Shown: positions 56,085 through 64,000 of the stretch, one piece after another
Numbering within the stretch: position 1 is the first letter of the stretch
Layout: the number at the start of each line of letters is the position of its first letter
Source: Planctomycetota bacterium
GTDB lineage: Bacteria; Planctomycetota; UBA1135; JACQFD01
Reading direction: 5' to 3'
DNA: 64,000 nucleotides
Assembly: GCA_016200225.1 (NCBI GenBank)
Contig: JACQFD010000033.1
Span: forward strand, 1 to 64,000
Translations under genes and position numbers: made by a program
The notes under the pieces: model-generated
The model's input: only the letters and a program-made list of their open reading frames with translations
What the model was told of the DNA's origin: nothing
The model's database searches: none

Positions 56085-57823
56085 GAGATTCTTTACTTCG
56101 GTATCTCGAACGCGAGCGGCTCGCCGAGCTGCGCGCGTCGCGCGAATTGAAGAATTTACCGTTGAGCGAGCGCGTCGAATGCGGCGAAGCGCTCGACGGA
56201 CTGACGATGCTCTCGCAGGGAAACGGCGCCTATGTCGTACGCGCCGCCGAGCATCTCGCCAAATTTCGCGAGGGCGATTTGTTATGGCTCGGCGACGGCC
56301 GCGACGTCGAAACGGGCGTGCCGGTGCGCCTCACGCGCTACGACGCGGTCGCGAAAACATTAAATTTAGATTATGATTTTCGCGACGGTTCGGCGCCATT
56401 ATTACAATACGGAACGCTCGTCCTCGACCGCCGTTCGATGAACACCGGCGAGCGATTCGCAATGGCGGTTCATGAGATTTTCCGCGGCGACACGCATCCG
56501 ATTGCGCGGTGCCTCGAAGGAAAGTTAATATCAGACGACGACGAAAAAACGCGGCGCGAAATGATGAAAATCGCGCGCGAGCGCGGCCTCGATCGTTCAC
56601 AAACGGAGGCGTTCGCGCGCGCGCTCGCGCGACCCGCGATGCATTTGATACAAGGGCCGCCCGGTACCGGCAAGACGCGGCTCATTAGCGAAATTCTCGA
56701 CGAATGCGTCGCCCGCGGCGAGCGCGTCGCCGTCGTCGCGTACACGCATCGCGCCGTCGATCAGGTTTTGTTAAAATTCGCGGAACGCTTCGCCACGAAG
56801 AAAACAGTTAAAATCGATTCGAGCCGGATGGAAGCGGCGGAACTCGCGGCGGCCGGGATTCGAAAAGTACCGTCCGTCGATCGGATCATTAATATTAAGG
56901 ATTCGGGCGTCTTCGGCATGACCACGCACTCGGCGGCGCGCGCGGCCGAGCGCGGCGCGGCGTTCGACCGCGTCATTTTCGACGAGGCCGGCCAGATCCC
57001 GATTCCGCACGCGATCGCGTCGATGCGATGCGCGCCGAAATGGATCTTCGTCGGCGATCATGCACAATTACCGCCCGTCGTGTCCGGCGAACATCAGGAC
57101 GAACATAAAATATCCATATTCCGACATTTGGTGGATCGTTATCCGTCGACAATGCTTGAAATTACTTATCGGATGAACGCCGGTATTTGTAATTTTCCGT
57201 CGCGGCAATTTTACGGCGCGCGGCTGCAGCCCTCGCCGGAGGCCGCCGAACGATTATTGAAATTAAAGAAAGGCGGCCGGTTCCGCGCGGCGCTCGATCC
57301 TAACAAACCGTGCGTCCTCGTCGACGTCGACCACCGCGGCGCCGCGATGCGTTCGCGCCGCGAAGCCGCCATCGCGGCCGAATTAATTATTGAAATGATC
57401 GTACACCACAAACTCGACCCCGCCGAGTGCGCCGCCGTCGCGCCGTTCCGCGCGCAAGTCATGGCCATCCGCGAGCAGCTCGAACAGCGCGCCGCAAAAC
57501 GTAAAATTAAATTAACCGGCGCGACGATCATCGAAACCGTCGAGCGCATCCAGGGCCGCGAACGCGAATTTGTAATATTATCTCTCGCCTCCTCCGACCC
57601 CGACTGGCTCGCCTCGCAATCGGAATTTTATTATCTTCCGAACCGCCTCAACGTCGCCCTCACCCGCGCCCGCACGAAATGCATCATTCTCGCGAGTCCG
57701 CTCGCCTTCGCCGTGCGCGCCCGCACGCTTGCGGAATTGAAATCGATTCGCTTGTTCCAAGATCTCCGTGATTCGATCCCGCGGGTGGACGGCACGGGGA
57801 TTGAGAGTGAGATTGAGAATTGA
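56081..57823 (+). CDS. UPF1/Dna2-like SF1 helicase
   Basis: A 580-residue superfamily 1B helicase. The N-terminal 170 residues hold a beta-barrel-like 1B/stalk region. The helicase core has Walker A GPPGTGKT (about 192-199), motif II FDEAGQ, motif III GDHAQLPP, TYRMN (motif IV-like), and motifs V/VI with IQGREREFVILS and NVALTRAR. This set is typical of UPF1/IGHMBP2/Dna2, which unwind 5'-3'. It starts inside the stop of the nuclease gene (ATGA at 56081-56084), so the two proteins are made together and probably act as a complex in DNA-end processing, replication-gap repair or defence. Known relatives exist as one fused polypeptide in other bacteria. Confidence 0.93.
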   Translation: MRDSLLRYLERERLAELRASRELKNLPLSERVECGEALDGLTMLSQGNGAYVVRAAEHLAKFREGDLLWLGDGRDVETGVPVRLTRYDAVAKTLNLDYDFRDGSAPLLQYGTLVLDRRSMNTGERFAMAVHEIFRGDTHPIARCLEGKLISDDDEKTRREMMKIARERGLDRSQTEAFARALARPAMHLIQGPPGTGKTRLISEILDECVARGERVAVVAYTHRAVDQVLLKFAERFATKKTVKIDSSRMEAAELAAAGIRKVPSVDRIINIKDSGVFGMTTHSAARAAERGAAFDRVIFDEAGQIPIPHAIASMRCAPKWIFVGDHAQLPPVVSGEHQDEHKISIFRHLVDRYPSTMLEITYRMNAGICNFPSRQFYGARLQPSPEAAERLLKLKKGGRFRAALDPNKPCVLVDVDHRGAAMRSRREAAIAAELIIEMIVHHKLDPAECAAVAPFRAQVMAIREQLEQRAAKRKIKLTGATIIETVERIQGREREFVILSLASSDPDWLASQSEFYYLPNRLNVALTRARTKCIILASPLAFAVRARTLAELKSIRLFQDLRDSIPRVDGTGIESEIEN

Positions 57824-57930
57824 ATCGCCCTTGCTGGCGAAAAACGTCGATCTTTGTCGCGCGTTTTTTGGCATCTGACACGTCCACATGAGCCGTCAAC
57901 GACTCCATTTCATTTAAATCCGATCTCCCC

Positions 57931-60462
57931 ATGCCCGCCGTCCTCGGCTTATTACTAACAAGCATTTTCTGCCGGCAGGCGCCGCCGCTGCAAAATTTTG
58001 GCGCGGGAATGCCCGGCTGCGGCGGGCCGCAGGTCTGCGGCGCGAATTCCGATCCCACAATCGGTAACTATACATTTGCGGTTACCTGCTCGAACGCGCC
58101 AAGTTCTTCGCTAGGTCTTGTGATTATCGGAAACGTCCCGTTGAATCCTGGAATTGATATTTACAACGCGGGAATCTTTATCGATGTCGATTTATACAGC
58201 TCGACGGAATCATATATTTTTGATATAATTAGCAATTCCATGGGAATCGGATCGGCCCCGATTGCCATACCGAACAGCCCTCAATTGCCAGGACGAACGT
58301 ATTATGCACAGGTGATTTGGTACTGGGGGAACGCGTGCGCGCTTCCGCCGCTTGGCTTGAGCAGTTCGAACGGCCTCGCGATAACAATTCAGCCATTTTC
58401 ACAAAACAACACTCCCATTTTTTCCGTTCCGCTATTTTCCGCCGGGCACAACCCGTCGTCCGTTGCGATCGGCGATTTGAACGCCGATGGCCAGTTGGAT
58501 ATTGCAATTGCGAATGCGGGAACCAATGATATATCTGTATCTTTGGGAAACGGTTCTGGAAATTTTGGGCCGGCGAATCAATATGCTGTCGGAGTCGAGC
58601 CGTTTTCAATAGTGATCGCCGATCTCAACAGCGATGGTTTTCCGGACATCGCCACGTCGAATGCCATCACTAACGATGCGACAGTTATTTACAATAATGG
58701 CACGGGGGGTTTTTCGGCATATGTTTCCTATGCAACCGGCGGTTCCCCCCTCGGAATCGCGTCGGACGACGTCAACGCCGACGGGCGCGCGGATCTTGTG
58801 ACAGCGAATTCGGGTACTTATGATCTGACGGTTCTTGTTCAGGGTACAAACGGCGTTTTGATGAATTTTCAAAATTGTACGGTCGGAAGCGGACCGCGTG
58901 CCGTTGCGATCGCAGACTTGGATGGCGACGGAAAACCCGACCTTGCGGCGGCGGACACGTACTCGAATGATGTGGCTGTCCTAAAGAATATGGGAAATGG
59001 AGTATTTGCAAATGCGAGTCTCCACGCCACGGGAATGAATCCGGTCTCTTTAACGGTAATCGACGCGAATGGCGACGGGATGCCGGATATTGCGACGGCG
59101 AATTCGAATCCGGGCACAATATCAATATTAATTAATTCAGGAAACCTGCAGTTCATGTTTCCGAGCGCCATCTCCCTTTCCGGGATTCCGCACGCGATCA
59201 TTACTAATGATCTCGATGTGGACGGATCGTCGGATCTGGCAACGGCCAATTTGTTTCCAGCCAATGTATTGGTTTTATTAAATTCCGGACCCGGCTCATT
59301 TCCATCCCCCCAAAAGTATGCATGCGGCAATGTTGCGTATGCGATTGCCCGCGGTGATTTGAACGACGACGGCTATCCGGATCTCACGACAGCTAATTTT
59401 GCTGGAAATAACTTTTCAATTCTCCTCAACAAAGGAGCTGGATTGTTTCAATCCGATTCCGAGTATACAACCGGCTCGACACCCGCGTCGGTTGCTCTTG
59501 CCGACGTGAATGGGGACTCAATGATTGACGCGATCGTGGCCAATTCCGGGTCCGGTTCCATATCGTTACTTATTAATAACGGAATCGGCACGTTCGCGAA
59601 TGCAATCGATTTCTCCGTGGGCGGAAATCCGAGTTTCGTCGTCGTGGGCGATTTCAATGGCGACGGCCGAACCGACGCTGTCACGGCAAACGATAATACC
59701 AATACGATTTCCGTATTAATGAATAATACACACGGAGGATTTGTAAAAACAAAGAATTATAGTTCCGGCATTACGCCGCGCGCGGTTGCAATCGGAGATC
59801 TCAACGGGGACGGCCGGCTTGACGCGGCAACGGCAAACTACAATTCTAATAATATCTCCGTGTTCATGAACGCCGGGAACGGAACCTTAACGAACGCCAT
59901 TTCGCTGGGCGCGGGAATAGGTCCTGGATTTATAGCAATTGGAGATCTTAACGGAGACGGCGCGGCCGATATGGCTGTATCCAATGCAGGCTCGAGCGAT
60001 ATCTCGCTACTTTGGAGCGTCGGCGGCGGGACATTCATGCCCGCGCAGAATCAAACCATGCCGACGCCGCCGGCGAAAATCATGATTCACGACGTGAATG
60101 CGGATGGACTCCAGGACGCGATTATTGGTACGAACGGACTGACGGTCTTTATTAATAATGGCGGCGGCATTTTCTCGAGCTTTCAAAGTCTTCCCGTTGG
60201 GGGCAGTGCGGTCACGATGGAAGATATCGACGGCGACGGAGTCTTCGATATTATTGCCGACTATGGTACATTTAGTAATATTTATGTCATGATCGGCATG
60301 GCGGGCGGAACCTTCGACGTTCCGCGGGCATACGCATTGGATTCATATGCAACCGGTGTCGCACTCGGCGACTTGAATGGAGACGGCTACAAAGACGCCG
60401 TTGTTACTCTTTACAGCGGCAATCCGGGTAGATTGACTATCCTATTGAGCCGGCTGCATTAG
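57931..60462 (+). CDS. FG-GAP/VCBS-repeat exported protein
   Basis: An 843-residue protein. A short hydrophobic start serves as a weak signal, followed by a domain (about 45-150) of the kind seen in many planctomycete surface proteins (ending with a LSSSNGLAITI phrase). From residue 165 onward about 13 FG-GAP/VCBS repeats follow, each with a calcium-loop-like DLNADGQLDIA or DVNGDS motif. They build a beta-propeller as in integrin alpha chains and may bind calcium and ligands on the surface. The composition is less GC-rich than its neighbours, with more AAT and GGA codons. The 158-nt palindrome at 60463-60620 starts one base after its stop. Confidence 0.88.
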   Translation: MPAVLGLLLTSIFCRQAPPLQNFGAGMPGCGGPQVCGANSDPTIGNYTFAVTCSNAPSSSLGLVIIGNVPLNPGIDIYNAGIFIDVDLYSSTESYIFDIISNSMGIGSAPIAIPNSPQLPGRTYYAQVIWYWGNACALPPLGLSSSNGLAITIQPFSQNNTPIFSVPLFSAGHNPSSVAIGDLNADGQLDIAIANAGTNDISVSLGNGSGNFGPANQYAVGVEPFSIVIADLNSDGFPDIATSNAITNDATVIYNNGTGGFSAYVSYATGGSPLGIASDDVNADGRADLVTANSGTYDLTVLVQGTNGVLMNFQNCTVGSGPRAVAIADLDGDGKPDLAAADTYSNDVAVLKNMGNGVFANASLHATGMNPVSLTVIDANGDGMPDIATANSNPGTISILINSGNLQFMFPSAISLSGIPHAIITNDLDVDGSSDLATANLFPANVLVLLNSGPGSFPSPQKYACGNVAYAIARGDLNDDGYPDLTTANFAGNNFSILLNKGAGLFQSDSEYTTGSTPASVALADVNGDSMIDAIVANSGSGSISLLINNGIGTFANAIDFSVGGNPSFVVVGDFNGDGRTDAVTANDNTNTISVLMNNTHGGFVKTKNYSSGITPRAVAIGDLNGDGRLDAATANYNSNNISVFMNAGNGTLTNAISLGAGIGPGFIAIGDLNGDGAADMAVSNAGSSDISLLWSVGGGTFMPAQNQTMPTPPAKIMIHDVNADGLQDAIIGTNGLTVFINNGGGIFSSFQSLPVGGSAVTMEDIDGDGVFDIIADYGTFSNIYVMIGMAGGTFDVPRAYALDSYATGVALGDLNGDGYKDAVVTLYSGNPGRLTILLSRLH

Positions 60463-60620
60463 CCCGCATTATTCATGAAGTCTATGAAGATAGCCGACAG
60501 ATTGTACCGAAATGCTAGGCGCGACGGCGGCGCGACCGGGAACGGTCTCGCCGCCGGAGCAACGACGCAGTTCGGTACAATCTGCGCGGTTAGATTCGTA
60601 GAATTCATGAATAATGCGGG
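60463..60620. repeat. 158-nt near-perfect palindrome between convergent genes
   Basis: CCCGCATTATTCATGAA (60463-60479) and TTCATGAATAATGCGGG (60604-60620) are perfect inverted copies. CAGATTGTACCGAA (60498-60511) and TTCGGTACAATCTG (60571-60584) pair inside them, and an 18-base stretch between pairs with four mismatches and two wobbles. A centre hairpin GGCGGCG.GACCG-GGAA-CGGTC.CGCCGCC (60526-60555) caps it. The element starts right after the FG-GAP gene stop and ends 42 bases before the MFS gene stop. It could be a bidirectional terminator, a structured RNA, or a non-autonomous palindromic element. No U-tract is evident. Confidence 0.85.
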
Positions 60621-60662
60621 TTAGTTTGACTTTGATTGTATAGTCTGCGTGGAGTTCAGAAG

Positions 60663-61892
60663 CTATTTGGAGATTTGGCCGGTTCTTTTCCATTTCGCGA
60701 CCCAAATTGCCGCGAGAATCATCGGCACCGATGATGCTAATAATAATGGCCGCACGGTGACGCCGGCGGCGATGCATTCGCCGCCGATGACGGGGCCGAT
60801 CGAGTTTGCGAGCGCGATCGACGAAAATGTTAATGAATACGAACTGCCGCGGCGCGTGACGGGCGTTTCTTCGGCGACCATACCGTACGCCGCCGGCACG
60901 ACGCCGGCCATGAACGCGCCCGCGCAGAAACGGATTAAAAATAAACTAATCGTCTCGGGCGCGAACGCCTGCGGAGCATAAAATAAACCCGCGCCGCCGG
61001 CGGCGAGCGCGAGCGCGCGCCGGTATCCGCGCCGGTCGCCCGCGCGCCCCCACGCGGGCAACGCTAATAATGTTCCGAGCGGCGTCGCGGCCACGAGCGC
61101 GCCGTTGACGAACGCGAGATGATTTGTAATGAAACTCGAATCGTGCGCGAACGTCTTTACATAAATCGCGAAAAGCGGGTCGACGCACGACACGCCGAAA
61201 CGAATCGCGAACAGCGCGATCAGTAATTTTAACACAACCGGTTCGCTCATCGTCGCGCGGACGTCGGTCCACGCGTGCGCGAGCGCCGAAATCGGCGACG
61301 TGGGCCGCGCGGGCATCGCGGGGCGCGACTCTTCGCGCGCGAAAATGGAAACTAACAATACAGAAACCGCCGCCGATCCGGATGCTATAAAAAACAACCG
61401 CGACGGTTCGCCGCCGTCGAGCAACCAGCCGCCGAGCGGCGGACCGGCGACGCCGCCCGCGAGCAGCGCCGCCTGCAGCAGCGCCGCCACGAAACCCTGC
61501 CGGTCGGACGGCGAATGCACCGAAACCAACGTTAACGAAGGCGCGATGAATCCGCTGAAGATTCCCTGTCCTATTCTTAAAAATAATAAAATCCACGGAT
61601 CGCGGACGAACGCCATCAATCCAACAAATACGGCGAGTCCCGTCAACGCGCGCAACACCATGATTTTCCGGCCGACGCGGTCGCCGATCGCGCCCCAGAT
61701 CGGCCCCGAAATCGCGGCGGCGAACGGCGCGGCGGCTGTTAATAATCCGGTCCAGATTCCGATGTCCGCCGCGTCGGTCATTCCCAATTTGGGAAGAATG
61801 ATCGGAAACGCCGGCAGGAATCCCGCCATTCCCGTCGACGCGACGAGATTGGATATAAAAACTACGATGAGGTTGCGCCGGCCGGTGTCCAC
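60663..61892 (-). CDS. MFS transporter
   Basis: A 409-residue membrane protein with 12 predicted helices in the major facilitator fold. The conserved loop between helices 2 and 3 reads GAIGDRVGRKIM (about 65-76), close to the family G-x3-D-R-x-G-R-R motif, and the second half has GRAGDRRGYRRA. Drug or sugar efflux relatives (DHA1/TetA-like) are suggested by the GPPLGGWLLD phrase in helix 5, but the substrate is unknown. The start is GTG at 61892. It converges with the FG-GAP gene, with the palindrome between them, and follows the anti-sigma-like gene on the same strand by 42 bases, so it may belong to the sigma-factor operon. Confidence 0.92.
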   Translation of the reverse strand: MDTGRRNLIVVFISNLVASTGMAGFLPAFPIILPKLGMTDAADIGIWTGLLTAAAPFAAAISGPIWGAIGDRVGRKIMVLRALTGLAVFVGLMAFVRDPWILLFLRIGQGIFSGFIAPSLTLVSVHSPSDRQGFVAALLQAALLAGGVAGPPLGGWLLDGGEPSRLFFIASGSAAVSVLLVSIFAREESRPAMPARPTSPISALAHAWTDVRATMSEPVVLKLLIALFAIRFGVSCVDPLFAIYVKTFAHDSSFITNHLAFVNGALVAATPLGTLLALPAWGRAGDRRGYRRALALAAGGAGLFYAPQAFAPETISLFLIRFCAGAFMAGVVPAAYGMVAEETPVTRRGSSYSLTFSSIALANSIGPVIGGECIAAGVTVRPLLLASSVPMILAAIWVAKWKRTGQISK

Positions 61893-61934
61893 GCGCCGGA
61901 CAAATTATCAGCAATGCCCTCCGCGGCGCGATCT

Positions 61935-62786
61935 TTACTTTTGCGTGTAAATGACGATCTCGATCGAATCGTCTCCAGCGGCGGGCGGCGTCGGTTCGGT
62001 GTAATCGGCGCGCGGCGGCGTCACGAGCACGTCGTTGACCGGAAGAAGCGTGTCGGAAAATCCGGCGAGGTGCGCGCGGGCCGAACCTTTGAATTTTTCG
62101 TCGAGCGAATGTAACAATTTTTCCGCGTCGGCGACGGGCAATTTAAACAAATGCGGATTGTAGTCTTTGACGACGGGCGGCTGCCAGTCGGTCGCGAACC
62201 CTTTCGCGGAGGCGAGTTCGGGCCCGCCGTCCTTCGCGTCGATCACTACATATACGCGGCGGTCGGCCGAACGCGGGAAACGTCCCGCGATCGTGCTCGG
62301 CGAAGTCTGGCCCGGACGGCCCTTGTCGCCGCCGACTTTCGCGGACGAGTGGTTGGGCGAATTCTTATTATTACCGTTTCCGGAACCGGCCTGAAGATCG
62401 TTTTTGAGATCTTCGACGGTCACGCGGTCGTTCTTTATATTATCAAATTTCGACGGCTTGATATTCTCGCCGGCGTTTTCTTTCGAACCCGCGTCGCCGC
62501 CGCCGCTCCTGCCGAATTCGTTCCCCAATTTGAATGCTATAATCAACACCACCGCGACCGCGCCGCAGACTCCTAACAATTTGCCGAATGAACCGCCGCG
62601 GCTGCCCGCGGACGCGCCGCCGGCGCGCTTTTCTAATAATAATGATTCCTCGCTCGCGATCGTGCCCATGACGCGGTCCGCGAATCCGTCGGGAGCGCTC
62701 GCGTCGCGCGCGTCGGCCGCGGCCTGCGACAGCAGCGCGTCGAGAGCGCGCTCGTCGAGAGGTGGGGTGGGGTTGGGATTTGTCAC
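61935..62786 (-). CDS. Putative anti-sigma factor with one membrane helix
   Basis: A 283-residue protein with an N-terminal cytoplasmic part (1-65), one membrane helix (about 69-88) and a Gly/Ser/Asn-rich then folded extracytoplasmic part. Its position directly after an ECF sigma gene, on the same strand, and the DALLSQAAADARDASAPDGFADRVMGTI helix resemble anti-sigma factors. It lacks the His-x3-Cys-x2-Cys zinc motif of ZAS anti-sigmas, so it would belong to a non-zinc type. The periplasmic part may sense envelope stress. The start is GTG at 62786. Three A-rich repeats lie just upstream. Confidence 0.75.
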   Translation of the reverse strand: MTNPNPTPPLDERALDALLSQAAADARDASAPDGFADRVMGTIASEESLLLEKRAGGASAGSRGGSFGKLLGVCGAVAVVLIIAFKLGNEFGRSGGGDAGSKENAGENIKPSKFDNIKNDRVTVEDLKNDLQAGSGNGNNKNSPNHSSAKVGGDKGRPGQTSPSTIAGRFPRSADRRVYVVIDAKDGGPELASAKGFATDWQPPVVKDYNPHLFKLPVADAEKLLHSLDEKFKGSARAHLAGFSDTLLPVNDVLVTPPRADYTEPTPPAAGDDSIEIVIYTQK

Positions 62787-62796
62787 GTTACAATTC

Positions 62797-62837
62797 AGTG
62801 CTTATTTTTCAGTGCTTATTTTTTTAGTGCTTTTTTC
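62797..62837. repeat. A-rich triple direct repeat between sigma and anti-sigma genes
   Basis: AGTGCTTATTTTTC, AGTGCTTATTTTTTT and AGTGCTTTTTTC occur in tandem on the plus strand. In the mRNA they read A-rich, just upstream of the anti-sigma GTG. The run could be a translation enhancer, a slippery or promoter element, or a binding site. It overlaps the sigma stop by one base. Confidence 0.6.
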
Positions 62838-63577
62838 TAGCGGCCGCGGTTCGTTCCGCGAAGTTTTTGCATCAATAATTCTCTGGCGCGGTGCAATCGC
62901 GATCGCACGGTGCCAATCGGTATATTTAACATCATGGCCGCGTCCTCGTATGAGTAGTCTTCCATGTTGACTAATATTACGAGACGCTTCAAATCTTCGT
63001 CGAGCGAATTGACGGCTTCATATACGCGCCGCATGCCTTCGCTGGCGACAACTTCCTGCTGCGGCGTGCGCGTGCGCGCGGCCACTTGACGCGGTTCTTC
63101 GCTCTGTTCGTCGACGGGTACGTCGAGCGAAAGAGCCGTCCCGCGTTTTTGCGCGCGTTCGCGCCGTTTTTGTGAAATCGCCACGTTCAACGTCACGCGG
63201 TGCAGCCATGTGCTGAATTTTGCATCAAATGCGAAACCCGCGAGACCGCGATACGCGCGCAAAAAAGTCTCCTGCGCGAGATCGGCGGCGCGTTCGCGAT
63301 CGCCATTCGATAATTTCAGAGCCAGACGGAACACGTGATTTTGATAACGTTCGACAAGGATGCGAAACGAATCGACCCGACCCTTCAGCACGTCCTCGAC
63401 GAGTTGGATATCGTCGGATTCGATGCTACTGCCGGGATCGATGCCGGACTCGTTGGAGCCGGCAGACGAAGTGAGACGCGTCACGCCCGGTTCGGTTCGG
63501 GGCGATTTCGGGGAATCCGCGCCCCGGGGCTCCGCGCCCGGTTTGGTGGGTGGTTGTGGTTCGACACCCTGGTTCAT
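62837..63577 (-). CDS. ECF RNA polymerase sigma factor
   Basis: A 246-residue sigma-70 family protein with sigma2 (about 60-125, DSFRILVERYQNHVFRLALKL..DLAQETFLRAYRGL) and sigma4 (about 185-240, DLKRLVILVNMEDYSYEDAAMMLNIPIGTVRSRLHRARELL). There is no sigma3, which defines the ECF group. The first 55 residues are Pro/Ser-rich and not conserved. It directs RNA polymerase to stress or envelope promoters. The putative anti-sigma gene follows after 50 bases on the same strand, and a membrane-protein gene diverges upstream. Which ECF subgroup it belongs to is undecided. Confidence 0.96.
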   Translation of the reverse strand: MNQGVEPQPPTKPGAEPRGADSPKSPRTEPGVTRLTSSAGSNESGIDPGSSIESDDIQLVEDVLKGRVDSFRILVERYQNHVFRLALKLSNGDRERAADLAQETFLRAYRGLAGFAFDAKFSTWLHRVTLNVAISQKRRERAQKRGTALSLDVPVDEQSEEPRQVAARTRTPQQEVVASEGMRRVYEAVNSLDEDLKRLVILVNMEDYSYEDAAMMLNIPIGTVRSRLHRARELLMQKLRGTNRGR

Positions 63578-63734
63578 GGATGCACCCAGACTATCGGGTG
63601 CGCAGGCGGCAGTCGTTAGTTATGTTCGATCTTTCCGGTTACACCAAATGACGCCGCTCCCCATTGCACCGATTTTGACGCGCGCGCGCGCGGACGTTCG
63701 TTCGGCCGCGGCGCGGCCCGGCGCGATTCGTTAA

Positions 63735-64000
63735 ATGCCAATAAACGGCGGCGAAACGCGGCGCGGACTCGCGGACAATCCATGGTTTGTTTTGTTATTA
63801 TCCGTCGCCGGGGCGTTTATTGTATATTGGCCGTGCCTCGGAAATTTATGGTATAACGACGACGTCGTATTTCTGGTGGAGGCCGACGCGCTGCGCGCGC
63901 ATCCGGAATCGATATTTAAGAATCTCGTGATGGGATTCTACCGGCCCATTTTCACCGGCTACGTCGCTATACTAAAGATATTCTTCGGCGCGCAACCGCT
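63735..64000 (+). CDS. Membrane protein, N-terminal part, cut by window end
   Basis: A frame starts with ATG at 63735 and runs open to the edge, giving 88 residues. After a polar start, residues 17-33 form a membrane helix (WFVLLLSVAGAFIVYWP), followed by NLWYNDDVVFLVEADALR and FYRPIFTGYVAIL, the beginning of a second helix. The N-terminal helix with a following D-D pair in the first loop resembles GT-C glycosyltransferases such as the PMT/ArnT (family 39) group. It diverges from the ECF sigma gene over 157 bases. Identity is tentative because most of the protein lies outside the window. Confidence 0.65.
   Translation, partial: MPINGGETRRGLADNPWFVLLLSVAGAFIVYWPCLGNLWYNDDVVFLVEADALRAHPESIFKNLVMGFYRPIFTGYVAILKIFFGAQP

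Overview
The window is a GC-rich, densely coding bacterial chromosome segment with 41 protein genes, one of them cut by the right edge. No rRNA, tRNA, CRISPR array, transposase or phage gene was found. It is a Gram-negative, LPS-type diderm: kdsA makes the Kdo precursor, there is a secretin and a GspK-like pseudopilin, and many genes carry lipoprotein or Sec signals. The accessory protein types (Hanks kinase with TPR tail, large carboxypeptidase-regulatory-like and FG-GAP proteins, TIGR03790, an ECF sigma/anti-sigma pair, a short sigma-54-type regulator) suggest a planctomycete-like lineage. That placement is inference; no marker gene here proves it.

Layout. 0.2-5.1 kb (minus): an AttE/AttF/AttH-like ABC exporter module and a small secreted protein. 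5.3-10.6 kb (plus): a 1147-residue repeat protein and a TIGR03790/IPT protein. 10.7-14.4 kb (minus): an RluA-type pseudouridine synthase and valS. 14.5-18.2 kb (plus): a lipid kinase, kdsA and a Ser/Thr kinase. 18.4-43.4 kb is one long minus-strand block. It holds a secreted protein, a complete sigma-54 activator, TIGR02757, a NifU-like scaffold, then a housekeeping run in transcription order purA-uppS-cdsA-phoH-ybeY-lysA, preceded by a Cys/Met PLP enzyme and a small lipoprotein. Further upstream are a GspK-like protein and secretin, a 1552-residue membrane sensor ending in a degenerate sigma-54-type AAA+ domain, and rpsO-pnp. 43.4-46.6 kb encodes a large Ig-like lipoprotein. 46.8-51.2 kb (plus) carries two TPR proteins and a YprB-like RNase H-fold protein. 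51.2-54.5 kb has a histidine-containing membrane protein, a DUF6687-like protein and a BNR-type lipoprotein. 54.6-57.8 kb (plus) is a coupled RecB/Cas4-like nuclease and UPF1/Dna2-like helicase. 57.9-61.9 kb is an FG-GAP protein and an MFS transporter converging on a 158-nt near-palindrome. 61.9-63.6 kb is an ECF sigma factor with a putative anti-sigma partner, divergent from a truncated membrane protein.

The main non-routine signals are: the giant sensor with a decayed Walker B; the split nuclease/helicase pair; the 158-nt palindrome at 60463-60620; a multi-hairpin intergenic region at 23337-23572; adjacent hairpins at 18237-18324; inverted REP-like motifs flanking the first gene; an A-rich triple repeat between sigma and anti-sigma genes; and a window-wide habit of inserting TA-rich synonymous codons (TTA, ATA, NNT before A) into otherwise CpG-rich genes. 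Few starts have a Shine-Dalgarno sequence.
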